Source: Sorangium aterium (GTDB taxonomy: Bacteria; Myxococcota_A; Polyangia; Polyangiales; Polyangiaceae). From it: a DNA stretch of 64,000 bases. Below the pieces are notes generated by a model, which was not told the DNA's origin, did not search any database, and saw only the letters and a program-made list of their open reading frames with translations. A program made the position numbers and the translations under genes. Location: NCBI RefSeq assembly GCF_028368935.1, contig NZ_JAQNDK010000005.1:1242501-1306500 (forward strand), in the 5' to 3' direction. Shown in pieces: positions 40,673-50,342 of the stretch. The number at the start of each line of letters is the position of its first letter. Positions within the stretch are counted from its first letter, which is position 1.

Positions 40673-42019
40673 GTGAGCACCATGGGAGAAGTACGCGCTG
40701 GCCACACGCTCGGTCGCTATGAGCTCCTCGTCCCCATCGCGCTCGGGGGCATGGCCTCGGTGTGGGCCGCTCGAACGGGCGGCCAGCTCCCCAGGATCGT
40801 CGCCGTCAAGCTGCTGCGCGCCGAGCTGAGCGACGATCCCGACTTCGAGGCGATGTTCCTCGACGAGGCCACCCTGGTCTCGCAGATCCATCACCCGAAC
40901 GTCGCGGAGACCATCGATGTGGGCGAGGAGGACGGCGTTCTCTACCAGGTGATGGAGCTCATCGACGGCGAGCCGCTCAACCTGGTTCTCCGCGAGAGCA
41001 AGGCGCGCGGCGGCCTGCCGCTCCCCTTCGCGCTCCGCATCGTGGCCGAGGCGGCCCTCGGCCTGCACGCCGCGCACGAGCTGCGCGGCCGCGACGGCAA
41101 GCCCGTCGGCCTCGTCCACCGCGACGTCTCGCCGCAAAACATCCTGGTCGGATACGACGGGTCGGTGAAGATCCTCGACTTCGGCGTCGCCAAGGCCGCC
41201 TCGAACCTGCAGCGAACCCAGGTCGGCCAGGTGAAGGGCAAGTACGCGTACATGTCGCCGGAGCAGGCCGGCAGCGAGCCCATCGATCGCCGCACCGACG
41301 TGTTCACGCTCGGGATCGTCTTCTATCAGCTCGTGACCGGCAGGCACCCCTTCCACGCCGAGAACGATCCCGCGACGGTGCGCCGCATCTGCGACAAGGC
41401 GGCAGCCGAGCCGCCGCAGACCCTCGTCCCGTCGCTCCCGGAGGACGTCGGGCGCATCATCATGAGGATGCTCGCGAAGCCGAGGGAGGAGCGCTTCGCC
41501 TCGATGGCCGAGCTGCGCCGCTCCATCGAGCAGCTGTCGCCCGCGACGCCGATCGCCACCTCGGATGAGCTCGCCGCGCTGATGCAGCAGATGCTCGGCC
41601 CGCGCGGCGAGCGGCGGCGCGCCGCGATCCAGGAGGCCATGCAGATCGCGCGCGAGCGCGCGATCGACCCCGACTATCCGCAGTCACAGCAGAGCTCGCC
41701 GCACGCCGCCGCCCAGCCCGGGCGCTCGAGCGCTGAGCGCGGCGCCGCCGCGCCGCAGGGCGCTCCGCCGGCGCCGCCGACGTCCGAGGAGGGCCATGCG
41801 CGGCGCTGGCTCGTCCCTGCGACGGTCGGCCTCGTGGTCCTCGTGGTGCTCGCGGGCGCGCTCCTGCTGCGCTCCTCGCCGCATGGCGGCCCGCCGCGCC
41901 AACGGGGCTCTCTGCTCGTGCCCAGGGCGGGCTCGATCGAGGATCCGCTCCTCAGGGCCGCGCGCGCCGCATCCAAGGCGCCCCGCGGCGGCGCCGACGC
42001 GACGCGCGCCGCACCGTAG
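40673..42019 (+). CDS. Hanks-type Ser/Thr protein kinase with C-terminal membrane anchor
   Basis: 448 residues from GTG at 40673 (ATG three codons later at 40682 is equally good). Residues 10-285 are a complete kinase domain: glycine loop IALGGMASVWAA (a single conserved Gly pair, as common in myxobacterial kinases), VAVKLL with the ATP-binding Lys, catalytic loop HRDVSPQNILV (Asp and Asn), DFGVAK for Mg2+, and an activation segment ending MSPEQ. A helix-rich linker of about 100 residues is followed by a Pro/Ala region and a single membrane helix (VPATVGLVVLVVLAGALLL), then a 45-residue basic tail, probably periplasmic. No PASTA or sensor domain is present. The VanW-like gene follows 77 bp downstream. 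Confidence 0.93.
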   Translation: MSTMGEVRAGHTLGRYELLVPIALGGMASVWAARTGGQLPRIVAVKLLRAELSDDPDFEAMFLDEATLVSQIHHPNVAETIDVGEEDGVLYQVMELIDGEPLNLVLRESKARGGLPLPFALRIVAEAALGLHAAHELRGRDGKPVGLVHRDVSPQNILVGYDGSVKILDFGVAKAASNLQRTQVGQVKGKYAYMSPEQAGSEPIDRRTDVFTLGIVFYQLVTGRHPFHAENDPATVRRICDKAAAEPPQTLVPSLPEDVGRIIMRMLAKPREERFASMAELRRSIEQLSPATPIATSDELAALMQQMLGPRGERRRAAIQEAMQIARERAIDPDYPQSQQSSPHAAAQPGRSSAERGAAAPQGAPPAPPTSEEGHARRWLVPATVGLVVLVVLAGALLLRSSPHGGPPRQRGSLLVPRAGSIEDPLLRAARAASKAPRGGADATRAAP

Positions 42020-42055
42020 CGGCGCACCTCGTCCGCGTTCCTGGCCCGCGTTCGC

Positions 42056-42084
42056 TTGACGGTTCGGGCAACGCTTTTCAAGAT
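42056..42084 (+). promoter_or_regulatory. Candidate sigma-70 promoter for the VanW-family gene
   Basis: TTGACG at 42056-42061, a 17-bp spacer and CAAGAT at 42079-42084, ending 12 bp before the ATG at 42097. If real, the transcript would have a very short leader. The -10 is weak. Confidence 0.35.
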
Positions 42085-42096
42085 GGCCGCCCTCGC

Positions 42097-43866
42097 ATGG
42101 ATCTTCGCCGCTCGCCGGAGCTCTGGCGGTTCGCCGCGCTGGTGGCGATCTTCGTCACGAGCGGCCTGGTCATCACCTACCTCGTGCTGCCGCCCCCGCC
42201 GGACGACGGCCCGAAGCCCCCGCCGGTCCTCCGCGTGGCGCAGGTGCCCGTGCCGACGGGCGGCGACGTGGTGGCGAACGCGCTCGACCTCGTGCGCCGC
42301 TACGCGACCGGGGAGATCCGGATCGTGCTCCCCGACGGCTCCGCGCGCGCGCTCCGCCGCAACGATCTCGGCGTCGAGATCAACCGGGTCCGCCTCGCCG
42401 AGTTCGTGCGCGAGGCGCTCCGCCCCGAGAGCGCGCTCCGCCGCGCGCACGAGCGGGCCGGCGATGGCGACAAGCGCGACGAGGACGCGCCGCTCGACAT
42501 CCCGATCCCGCTCCTCCTCGACTCCGAGCGGGCGATCAGCAAGCTGCTCGACCTGAAGGTCGAGCTCGACGCCCCCGCGGTCGACGCGTATGTCGACCTC
42601 GAGGCGAGGCAGCTCAAACCCGAGAAGATCGGGTACCGGCTGGACGTCTACGGCACGCTCGCGCGCATCGACGCCGCTCTCCGGGCGGGCGAGGACACCG
42701 CGCTGGCCAGCGTCGAGACGATCCCGCCGAAGCTCGTCGCCGAGCAGCTCGGCAACGTCAAGTTCGATCAGGTGCTCGGCTACTTCGAGACGCGCTACGC
42801 GACCGGAGGGAGATCCAAGGAGAGGACGTACAACCTCAGGCTCGCCGCGTCCAAGCTCGACGGCGTGGTCGTCATGCCGGGCGAGATCTTCGACTTCAAC
42901 GAGACGGTCGGCCCGCGCGACGAGGCGCACGGGTACCGCGTCGCTCCGGTCATCGCCCAGGGAGAGCTCGTCGACGGGCTCGGCGGCGGGACCTGCCAGA
43001 TCTCGGGCACGCTCCACGGCGCCGCGTTCTTCGCGGGGCTCGAGATCGTCGAGCGCTACCCGCACTCCCGCCCGAGCTACTACATCAAGCTCGGCCTCGA
43101 CGCGACCGTCGTCTACCCGACGATCAACTATCGCTTCAGGAACCCGTTCGACTTCCCGATCGTGCTCCACGAGACGGTGGCCGGCGGCGTCGTGCGCGCC
43201 GAGATCCTCGGGCCCTCGCGCAAGCTCACGGTCACGTACTTCCGTCGCATCGACGAGGTCATCCCGTTCGAGGAGCTGGAGCGCCCGACGCCGAAGCTGC
43301 CCGAAGGGATACGGGCGCTCGCTCAGCGCGGCATCCCCGGCTTCAGGACGACGAGCTCGCGGGTCGTCCGCGACGGCGCCTATGCGGTGCGGGAGAAGTG
43401 GAGCGACAGCTACCCGCCGACCGCGCAGATCATCCATGTCGGGAGCGGCCCGCGCGACCCGGAGGCCAAGACGGCCGACGACAATCACCCCGAGTACGTC
43501 GCGGACGAGTACCTCGTCGTCACGCAGGGGCCGGACGTCCGCACGCCGGGCGTGACCGGCCCCGAGCCGGGCGGCGGCACCGTCGAGAGCCGCGAGCCCG
43601 GGCTCACGGGCGAGCGCGGCTGGACCGAGCGCGCGGGGTTCGGCACGTTCCGCGCGAAGGGGGCGGAGCGCGCCGAAGGGGAAAGCGGCCGCGCGCGCGG
43701 CGAGGACGCGCCGCCCGCCGAGGGGATCGCCGTCATGCAGGCCCCGGGCGCGGCCGCGCCAGAAGGCCGTGGCCAGCGGGACCCCGCGGGGGACGAGGCG
43801 AAGGGCGGCAAGGGCAAGAAGCGACGCCAGAACCAGAAGAAGACGACGACGAGCGACGGCGGCTGA
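42097..43866 (+). CDS. VanW-family protein, membrane-anchored
   Basis: 589 residues. The N-terminal anchor (LWRFAALVAIFVTSGLVITYLVL) directs the rest to the periplasm. Residues about 60-225 form a domain like the putative peptidoglycan-binding module that commonly precedes VanW. Residues about 230-370 are the VanW domain: YFETRYATGGRSKERTYN, LAASKLDGVVVMPGEIFDFN, GELVDGLGGGTCQISGTLHG, and VERYPHSRPSYY. A G5-like or beta region and a Pro/Glu/Lys-rich disordered tail follow (from about 480). VanW is named from vancomycin-resistance clusters, but the enzymatic role of the domain is not established. A cell-wall role is likely. The gene end carries a 34-bp duplication overlapping its stop codon. 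Confidence 0.82.
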   Translation: MDLRRSPELWRFAALVAIFVTSGLVITYLVLPPPPDDGPKPPPVLRVAQVPVPTGGDVVANALDLVRRYATGEIRIVLPDGSARALRRNDLGVEINRVRLAEFVREALRPESALRRAHERAGDGDKRDEDAPLDIPIPLLLDSERAISKLLDLKVELDAPAVDAYVDLEARQLKPEKIGYRLDVYGTLARIDAALRAGEDTALASVETIPPKLVAEQLGNVKFDQVLGYFETRYATGGRSKERTYNLRLAASKLDGVVVMPGEIFDFNETVGPRDEAHGYRVAPVIAQGELVDGLGGGTCQISGTLHGAAFFAGLEIVERYPHSRPSYYIKLGLDATVVYPTINYRFRNPFDFPIVLHETVAGGVVRAEILGPSRKLTVTYFRRIDEVIPFEELERPTPKLPEGIRALAQRGIPGFRTTSSRVVRDGAYAVREKWSDSYPPTAQIIHVGSGPRDPEAKTADDNHPEYVADEYLVVTQGPDVRTPGVTGPEPGGGTVESREPGLTGERGWTERAGFGTFRAKGAERAEGESGRARGEDAPPAEGIAVMQAPGAAAPEGRGQRDPAGDEAKGGKGKKRRQNQKKTTTSDGG

Positions 43867-43922
43867 GCGGGTGGCGTCGAACGAGAGTGACGGCGGCTGA
43901 GCGGACGGTGTCGAACGAGAGC
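43855..43922 (+). repeat. 34-bp tandem duplication at the VanW-gene stop
   Basis: Two copies, 43855-43888 and 43889-43922, each beginning GACGGCGGCTGAGCGG and ending TCGAACGAGAG, with a partial third copy (ACGGCGGCT) after them. The first copy contains the stop codon of the VanW-family gene, so its last codons are duplicated downstream as non-coding sequence. Confidence 0.92.
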
Positions 43923-43939
43923 TACGGCGGCTGTTCGGC

Positions 43940-44013
43940 GGCGCTCGCTGAAGGCCGCGCTGGCCTCGGCGGGCTCCGCTCGTCCTCTGCCGTCGCGGCC
44001 TTCAGCGAGCGCC
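43940..44013. terminator. Long inverted repeat between converging genes
   Basis: Perfect 19-bp arms, GGCGCTCGCTGAAGGCCGC at 43940-43958 and its reverse complement at 43995-44013, enclose a 36-bp GC-rich loop. The right arm includes the stop codon and last codons of trpS. It lies between two converging genes, so a bidirectional transcription terminator is the simplest reading, though no T-run follows either arm. Confidence 0.6.
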
Positions 44014-45030
44014 GACCGCCCGGCGTACCTCGTGGAGCGTCGGGCTCGCGAGCGCCCGCGCGCGCTGGGCGCCTTCCAGGAGCAGGGCGTCGACGCGGGC
44101 CGGGTTGGCCATGAGGTCGGCGTAGCGGCGCCGCGGCTCCTCGAGCGCGCGGTTCAGCACGTCGAACACGGCCTCTTTCGCCTCGCCCCAGCCGATGCCG
44201 CTCTGGTAGCGGCCGCGGAGCGCCTCCGCCTCTTCGGGCGTGGCGAACTCCCGGTAGAGGTGGAAGAGCGGCGAGGTGTTCGGATCCTTCGGCTCGCTCG
44301 GGGGCGACGAGTCCGTCTTGTACTTGAAGATCGTCTTGCGCAGCTTCTCCGGCGGCAGGAAGAGCGCGATGGTGTTGTCGTAGCTCTTGCTCATCTTGCG
44401 GCCGTCGAGGCCCGGGATCACCGCCGTTTCGGCGCTGATGCGCGCCTCGGGCAGGACGAGGGTCGGGCCGTAGATCGCGTTGAACCGCTGCGCGATATCG
44501 CGGGCGATCTCGATGTGCTGGACCTGGTCCTTGCCCACCGGCACGACATTCGTCTTGAACAGGAGGATGTCGGCCGCCATCAGCACCGGATAGCCATAGA
44601 GGCCCATGTTGATCCCGGCGTCGAGGTCGTCGCTGTCCTCGACGCCCGCGGCGCCCGACGCTCCGGCCCGCGACTCCATGTTCTTGGCGACAGCGGCCTT
44701 GTAGGCGTGGGCCCGGTTCATGAGCCCCTTCGCCGTGAAGCAGGAGAGGATCCAGCTCAGCTCGAAGATCTCCGGAACGTCGGATTGCCTGTAGAAGATG
44801 ACCTTCTCGGGATCGAGGCCGAGCGCGAGCCATGTCGCGGCGACCTCGTGGACCAGGCTCTGGAGCTTCTGCGCGTCGTGGATCGCGTTGAGCGCGTGAA
44901 AGTCGGCGACGAAGTAGAGCGCGTTCGACGCGGTCCCTGCGAGCGCGAGCGCCGGCTTGATCGCCCCTACGAAGTTGCCGAGGTGCGGCGTTCCGGTGGG
45001 CTTGATGCCGGTGAGGACGGTGCTTGCCAT
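44002..45030 (-). CDS. trpS: Tryptophanyl-tRNA synthetase
   Basis: 342 residues, normal for the bacterial TrpRS class. Class I synthetase charging tRNA-Trp. ATP-binding PTGTPHLGNFVGA corresponds to the HIGH region (about 11-23). The tryptophan pocket is represented by SWILSCFTAKGLMNRAHAYK and GLYGYPVLMAADILLF, followed by VGKDQVQHIEIARDIAQRFN. The KMSKS loop is intact as GRKMSKSYDN. A short insertion MESRAGASGAAGVEDSDDLDAG lies between the pocket segments, and is variable in the family. It diverges from coaBC with about 290 bp between their starts. Confidence 0.97.
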   Translation of the reverse strand: MASTVLTGIKPTGTPHLGNFVGAIKPALALAGTASNALYFVADFHALNAIHDAQKLQSLVHEVAATWLALGLDPEKVIFYRQSDVPEIFELSWILSCFTAKGLMNRAHAYKAAVAKNMESRAGASGAAGVEDSDDLDAGINMGLYGYPVLMAADILLFKTNVVPVGKDQVQHIEIARDIAQRFNAIYGPTLVLPEARISAETAVIPGLDGRKMSKSYDNTIALFLPPEKLRKTIFKYKTDSSPPSEPKDPNTSPLFHLYREFATPEEAEALRGRYQSGIGWGEAKEAVFDVLNRALEEPRRRYADLMANPARVDALLLEGAQRARALASPTLHEVRRAVGAR

Positions 45031-45318
45031 CGTTGTCGTGTTCCTCTGAGAGAGCTCATCCCATTACGCGCTCCGCGCGAGTGATGCCACTGCCGCGCCC
45101 CAAAAAATCTGCCGGGTTTCTGGCTGTCGGCGCGCATCGGCGCGCGAACGTGCGCCGACGTGCGCCGGCACGAGCGCTCTGCCCGCAGCGCAGCGCGGCC
45201 CTGGAGCGTCTCCGCCCGCGGCGCCGCGCGTACCGTGTCGTGTACCGTGTACGATCGGCGATTTTCGTGCCACGGTGGACGCCGGACCGACCCCCCGACC
45301 CACGCTGGCACCTGCGCC

Positions 45319-46659
45319 ATGTCCGGCCAAACGCCGTCATCTCCCGCACCTCGCCCCGAGGCCTCCGCCCCACCGCCCGCTGGCCGAGCCCCTGCCGACG
45401 CGCGGCCGACCGTCGCGCTCGCCGTCTCGGGCAGCATCGCGGCGTACAAGGCCGCCGAGGTGGCCCGGCTCTTGATCCAGGGCGGCGCGCGCGTGCTCCC
45501 GATCATGACGCGCGCGGCGCAGCAGTTCCTCGGGCCCATGACGCTGAGCGGGCTTTGCGGCGAGCCGGTGCGCGACACCATGTGGGATCCCGGCTTCGCG
45601 GGCGAGCTGCACGTCGCGCTCGCCGCGGAGGCCGATCTGGTGCTGCTCGCGCCCGCGACCGCCGACGTGATCGCTCGCCTCGCCGCGGGGCGCGCCGACG
45701 ACCTCGTGACGGCGCTCGCCCTGTGCGCGCGGGGGCCGGTGCTCGCCGCGCCGGCGATGCACCCCCGCATGTGGGCTCACCCCGCGACGGCGCGGAACGT
45801 CGCCACGCTCGAGGCCGACGGGCGCGTGGAGCTCGTCGGCCCGGTCTTCGGCGAGGTCGCCTCGGGCGAGCGCGGCCTCGGGCGCATGGCCGAGCCGGCG
45901 GCGATCGCGGCCGCGGCGTTCTCGCGGCTCGCCCCGCGCGACCTCGCGGGGCTCCGGGTCGTCGTCACGGCGGGCCCGACGCTCGAGGACCTCGATCCCG
46001 TGCGCTTCCTCGGCAACCGGTCGACCGGCAAGATGGGCTTCGCCGTGGCGGAGCGGGCTGCGGCGCGGGGCGCGCAGGTCACGCTCATCGCCGGCCCCGT
46101 GTCGCTCTCGACGCCGCCGGGCGCGCGCCGGGTCGACGTGCGCGGCGCGCTCTCGATGCGCGGGGCGCTCTGGCAGGCGCTCGGCGAGGACCTGCGCGGC
46201 GCCGACGCGCTCATCATGACGGCCGCCGTGTCCGACTACCGCCCGGCCGAGCAGCACGCGACCAAGCTGAAGCGGACGCCCGACCTCGCGTCGCTCTCGC
46301 TCGTGCCGAACCCTGACTTGCTCGCGGAGATCGGCGCGGCGCGCGGGGGCCTCGTCGGCGCTGAGGGCGCCGACGGAGCGCGCTCGCCGGTGCTCGTCGG
46401 GTTCGCGGTCGAGACCGCCACGGACGAGGGGGTGATCGCCTATGCGCGGCACAAGCTCGCGAGCAAGCGCGTCGACATGATCGTCGCCAACCACGCGGCG
46501 GACTCGTTCGGCCGGGACGACAACCGCGCCACGCTCGTGACCCGCGACGCCGCCGACGCGCTCGGCGTATTGCCCAAGCCGGTGCTCGCGGACCGCATCC
46601 TCGATCGGGTCTTGCAATTGTGTTGGCCGGGTCGGACGAGTCAGGCGAGCGCGCGATGA
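45319..46659 (+). CDS. coaBC: Bifunctional phosphopantothenoylcysteine decarboxylase / phosphopantothenate--cysteine ligase
   Basis: 446 residues from the ATG at 45319. Two consecutive steps of coenzyme A synthesis. The flavoprotein CoaC half (about 35-215) has VSGSIAAYKAAEVARLL, GELHVALAAEADLVLLAPATAD (active His) and APAMHPRMW. The CoaB half has VVTAGPTLEDLDPVRFLGNRSTGKMG, MTAAVSDYRP and VGFAVETA, then KLASKRVDMIVAN. Two classic E. coli residues differ: the Asn of PxMNxxMW is His, and the Cys of the substrate flap is Ser (EVASGERGLGRM). Actinobacterial enzymes show similar replacements, so activity is still expected. The next gene overlaps it by 4 nt. Confidence 0.94.
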   Translation: MSGQTPSSPAPRPEASAPPPAGRAPADARPTVALAVSGSIAAYKAAEVARLLIQGGARVLPIMTRAAQQFLGPMTLSGLCGEPVRDTMWDPGFAGELHVALAAEADLVLLAPATADVIARLAAGRADDLVTALALCARGPVLAAPAMHPRMWAHPATARNVATLEADGRVELVGPVFGEVASGERGLGRMAEPAAIAAAAFSRLAPRDLAGLRVVVTAGPTLEDLDPVRFLGNRSTGKMGFAVAERAAARGAQVTLIAGPVSLSTPPGARRVDVRGALSMRGALWQALGEDLRGADALIMTAAVSDYRPAEQHATKLKRTPDLASLSLVPNPDLLAEIGAARGGLVGAEGADGARSPVLVGFAVETATDEGVIAYARHKLASKRVDMIVANHAADSFGRDDNRATLVTRDAADALGVLPKPVLADRILDRVLQLCWPGRTSQASAR

Positions 46660-47459
46660 TCCCGGGCGAAGACCGCGCCGCGGCTCCTTCCGCCGCGGCT
46701 CCTCCGGCTGCCTCTGGCTCGGCCGCCGCGGCCTCGTCGCGCGATCGGCGGGCGATCGATCCGCGCGAGCCGCCGCGCTCGTCGCGCCGCGAGGCCGCGC
46801 TCATCGCCGCGTCCGTCACCGGCGGCGTCGCGCTCGCCGTCTCGTTCGCGTTCGATCCCGATCGCGCGGGCACGCCTACCATGCTCGCGGCGCTCGGCGC
46901 GCTCTACGCCGTCCTCACGGCGATCACCGTGATGTGGCTCCGCCGGCGCGGCGAGCTCCGCGCCGCGCTCCGCCCCCTGTCGGGCGATCTCGCGCGCGGC
47001 GCCCTTGTCGCGGCGGGGCTCTACGGGCTCGCCATGGCGGTGCAGCTGCTGCTCGCCCCGCGGGGCTCGCCGCGCGAGGCGTGGGTCCTTCGCCTGTACC
47101 TCCAGCTCGGCGACCCCTCGGCCGACGCGCGCGTGTTCGCCGGCGCGCTCGTCTTCGTCATCGCCGCGCTGGAGGAGATCGTCTGGCGCGGGCTCGTCCT
47201 GCGCGCCCTGGAGGGGCCGCTCGACCAGGTCGCTGCGTGGCTGCTGTCGAGCGCGCTGTTCGCCGCCGCGCACGCCCCCACGCTCTTCCTGCTCGGCGAT
47301 CCGGTGGCCGGGCCGAACCCGCTGCTCGTCGCGGCGGGCTTCGGCTGCTCGATCGTGTGGGGTCGCATGGTGCACCGGACCGGGCGCCTGGCTCCGGCCG
47401 TCTTCGCCCATGCGTTCTTCTCGTGGGCGATCGTGAGCTTCCCCATCTGGCGCCCGTGA
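46656..47459 (+). CDS. CPBP-family intramembrane metalloprotease-like protein
   Basis: 267 residues. The ATG at 46656 overlaps the coaBC stop (ATGA), so the two are probably translationally coupled. After a polar Ala-rich start of about 45 residues there are roughly six membrane helices. The CPBP/Abi (CAAX protease) motifs are present: EEIVWRGLVLRAL (the Glu-Glu pair and Arg), FAAAHAPTLFLL (His), and FAHAFFSW (His). These residues form the presumed metal site of this glutamic/metallo-protease superfamily. Substrates in bacteria range from bacteriocin precursors to unknown proteins. The link to CoA synthesis is only positional. Confidence 0.85.
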   Translation: MIPGEDRAAAPSAAAPPAASGSAAAASSRDRRAIDPREPPRSSRREAALIAASVTGGVALAVSFAFDPDRAGTPTMLAALGALYAVLTAITVMWLRRRGELRAALRPLSGDLARGALVAAGLYGLAMAVQLLLAPRGSPREAWVLRLYLQLGDPSADARVFAGALVFVIAALEEIVWRGLVLRALEGPLDQVAAWLLSSALFAAAHAPTLFLLGDPVAGPNPLLVAAGFGCSIVWGRMVHRTGRLAPAVFAHAFFSWAIVSFPIWRP

Positions 47460-47481
47460 CGGGCGCGCGCCCGGGCCGGGA

Positions 47482-48231
47482 TCAGCCCTCGAGCTTCGCG
47501 AGCTCCTCTTCGGGCACGTCGAAGTCGGCGTAGACGTTCTGCACGTCGTCGTGGTCGTCGAGCGAGTCGACGAGGTTCAGGCAGACCTCGGCGTCGCGGC
47601 CCGCGACCTCTTTCTTGTTCTTGGGGACGTAGCCCGCGGAGTTCGACTTCACCGCGATCTTCGCGTCCTCGAGGGCCTTCACGACGGTGTCCATCACGTC
47701 GACGCTGGAGAGCACCTGCCACTCCTCTCCCTGGTCGCTGTAGTCGTCGGCGCCGGCGCCCACGGCGGTGTCCATGAGCTGATCCTCCGTCGCCGCGTCC
47801 TTCGCGAGGAGGATGATCCCCTTCCTCTCGAAGGCCCACTGCGCGGAGCCGCCGGCGCCGAGCTGCCCGTTGTTCTTCTCGAAGATCTTCCGGATCTCGG
47901 CGACGGTGCGGTTCCGGTTGTCGGTCATCGCCTCGCAGAGGAACAGCGTCCCGCCGGGCCCTGTGCCTTCGTAGAGGATCTCCTCGTAGTTCGCGCCCTC
48001 GATCTCGCCGGTGCCGCGCTGGATTGCGCGCTTGATCGTGTCGGCGGGCATCGCCTGGCCCTTGGCGTCGTTGATCGCCTTGCGGAGCCGCGGGTTGCCG
48101 TTCGGGTCTCCGCCGCCCATGCGCGAGGCGACGGTGATCTCCTTGATCAGCTTCGTGAAGAGCTTGCCGCGCTTCGCGTCGAGCGCGCCCTTCTTGCGCT
48201 TGATGGTGGCCCACTTCGAATGGCCGCTCAT
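47482..48231 (-). CDS. YebC/PmpR-family translation or transcription regulator
   Basis: 249 residues, full length. Family features from the first residue: MSGHSKWATIKRKKGALDAKRGKLFTKLIK-type start, GGGDPNGNPRLRKAI, AKGQAMPADTIKRAIQRGTGE, YEGTGPGGTLFLCEAMTDN, RNRTVAEIRKIFEKNNGQLG, and the acidic C-terminal VNLVDSLDDHDDVQNVYADF-type block. YebC proteins were described as transcription regulators (PmpR); some members act on ribosomes stalled at proline runs. Either role is possible here, and proline-rich proteins are abundant in this window. It converges with the CPBP gene. Confidence 0.95.
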   Translation of the reverse strand: MSGHSKWATIKRKKGALDAKRGKLFTKLIKEITVASRMGGGDPNGNPRLRKAINDAKGQAMPADTIKRAIQRGTGEIEGANYEEILYEGTGPGGTLFLCEAMTDNRNRTVAEIRKIFEKNNGQLGAGGSAQWAFERKGIILLAKDAATEDQLMDTAVGAGADDYSDQGEEWQVLSSVDVMDTVVKALEDAKIAVKSNSAGYVPKNKKEVAGRDAEVCLNLVDSLDDHDDVQNVYADFDVPEEELAKLEG

Positions 48232-48337
48232 GCCTGTCTGCTCCGTGATGACGGGGCGCTCGCTCGCGGCGCGCGCCCAGGGGGAAGGTTCGGCGCAAGA
48301 TGGAGCACCGATCGGTTCGGGCGTAGAAACCGTCAGG

Positions 48338-48386
48338 GCGCCGGGAGCGCCAAGAGATTGTCGAGCTCTCTTGGCGCTCTCGGCGC
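48338..48386 (-). terminator. 19-bp stem hairpin downstream of amtB
   Basis: Arms GCGCCGGGAGCGCCAAGAG (48338-48356) and CTCTTGGCGCTCTCGGCGC (48368-48386) pair over 19 positions with one mismatch and an 11-bp loop. On the minus strand the stem is followed after a few bases by GGTTTC, a weak T-tract. Confidence 0.65.
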
Positions 48387-48448
48387 CTTTCGGTTCGAAC
48401 CGTCTGTCGCTCTAGCGGTGCGCTCCGGGGGAGGCAACAACGACGGCA

Positions 48449-48497
48449 CCCCCGGCCGCGTATCCCTCCTCACCGGGAGGACGAGCGCGGCCGGGGG
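48449..48497 (-). terminator. Second hairpin directly after amtB
   Basis: Arms CCCCCGGCCGCG (48449-48460) and CGCGGCCGGGGG (48486-48497) form a perfect 12-bp stem, with an inner CCTCC/GGAGG pairing in the loop. It lies 41 bp past the amtB stop. Confidence 0.6.
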
Positions 48498-48537
48498 CCC
48501 TTGTCGACCTGGGTCTGTGGCTGCCCCCTCTGTGTCG

Positions 48538-49752
<1,215 letters not shown>

Positions 49753-49895
49753 GGCTCGGGCGTAACGTGCCCGATGTTTCAACGAGGTTTCGTGGTCGCG
49801 GCAGGACGCATTTGACAGGAAGTCGGGAAATTTCTAATGCCCGATCTGGCGGCGCCGGACACCGAATCCGATCGTTTCGTGATGTCACATACACA

Positions 49896-50342
49896 TCAGG
49901 CCGGTTGTGGTCCTCGTATGGACAGGACCGGGACCTTTGCCGATCTCACCACCCGCTGCGCAACGCTGCCGAGCAGCGCCCGCGCGACGGCGCCGCGCGC
50001 GTGTGTCCCGATCACGATCATGTCGGCGCCGATCTCGTCCGCGAGGCGGGAGATCTCTTCGTCGGGGACGCCGGCGCGCAGCACGCCCGAGATCTCGACG
50101 CCGGGCGTGGCGCGCCGGCGCTCGAGCACTTGATCGAGGCTCCGCTGCGCCGCATCGGCGATGCGCGCGGCGTCCTCGGCCGAGGGGATCAGGGACGAGC
50201 CTTCCGGGAAGCTGTACACGGGCACGCTGTACACGTGCGCCACGACGATCTTCGCGGACAGCTTGCGGGCGAGCTCGATCGCCGTGTCGAGGGCGATCTC
50301 GGAGGTCGCGTTGAAGTCATGGGCCAGGAGGAGGGTCTTCAT
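49896..50342 (-). CDS. Universal stress protein (UspA family)
   Basis: 148 residues, a single Usp domain. It starts with KTLLLAHDFNATSEIALDTAIELA and ends with the ATP-binding signature GTHARGAVARALLGSVAQRVV (G-2x-G-9x-G-S/T pattern), so it is likely the ATP-binding type. Usp proteins accumulate in starvation and stress in the cytoplasm; their molecular action is not fixed. Its first 26 nt overlap the end of the DUF2079 gene upstream, so the two genes are probably co-transcribed and translation may be coupled. Confidence 0.93.
   Translation of the reverse strand: MKTLLLAHDFNATSEIALDTAIELARKLSAKIVVAHVYSVPVYSFPEGSSLIPSAEDAARIADAAQRSLDQVLERRRATPGVEISGVLRAGVPDEEISRLADEIGADMIVIGTHARGAVARALLGSVAQRVVRSAKVPVLSIRGPQPA

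Larger units (their letters stand above)
48232..48537 (-). other. yebC-amtB intergenic region with two hairpins
   Basis: 306 bp between two minus-strand genes, with no coding sequence seen. It holds two inverted repeats (48338-48386 and 48449-48497) that lie in the 3' region of amtB, and then about 100 bp that should contain the yebC promoter. Confidence 0.6.
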
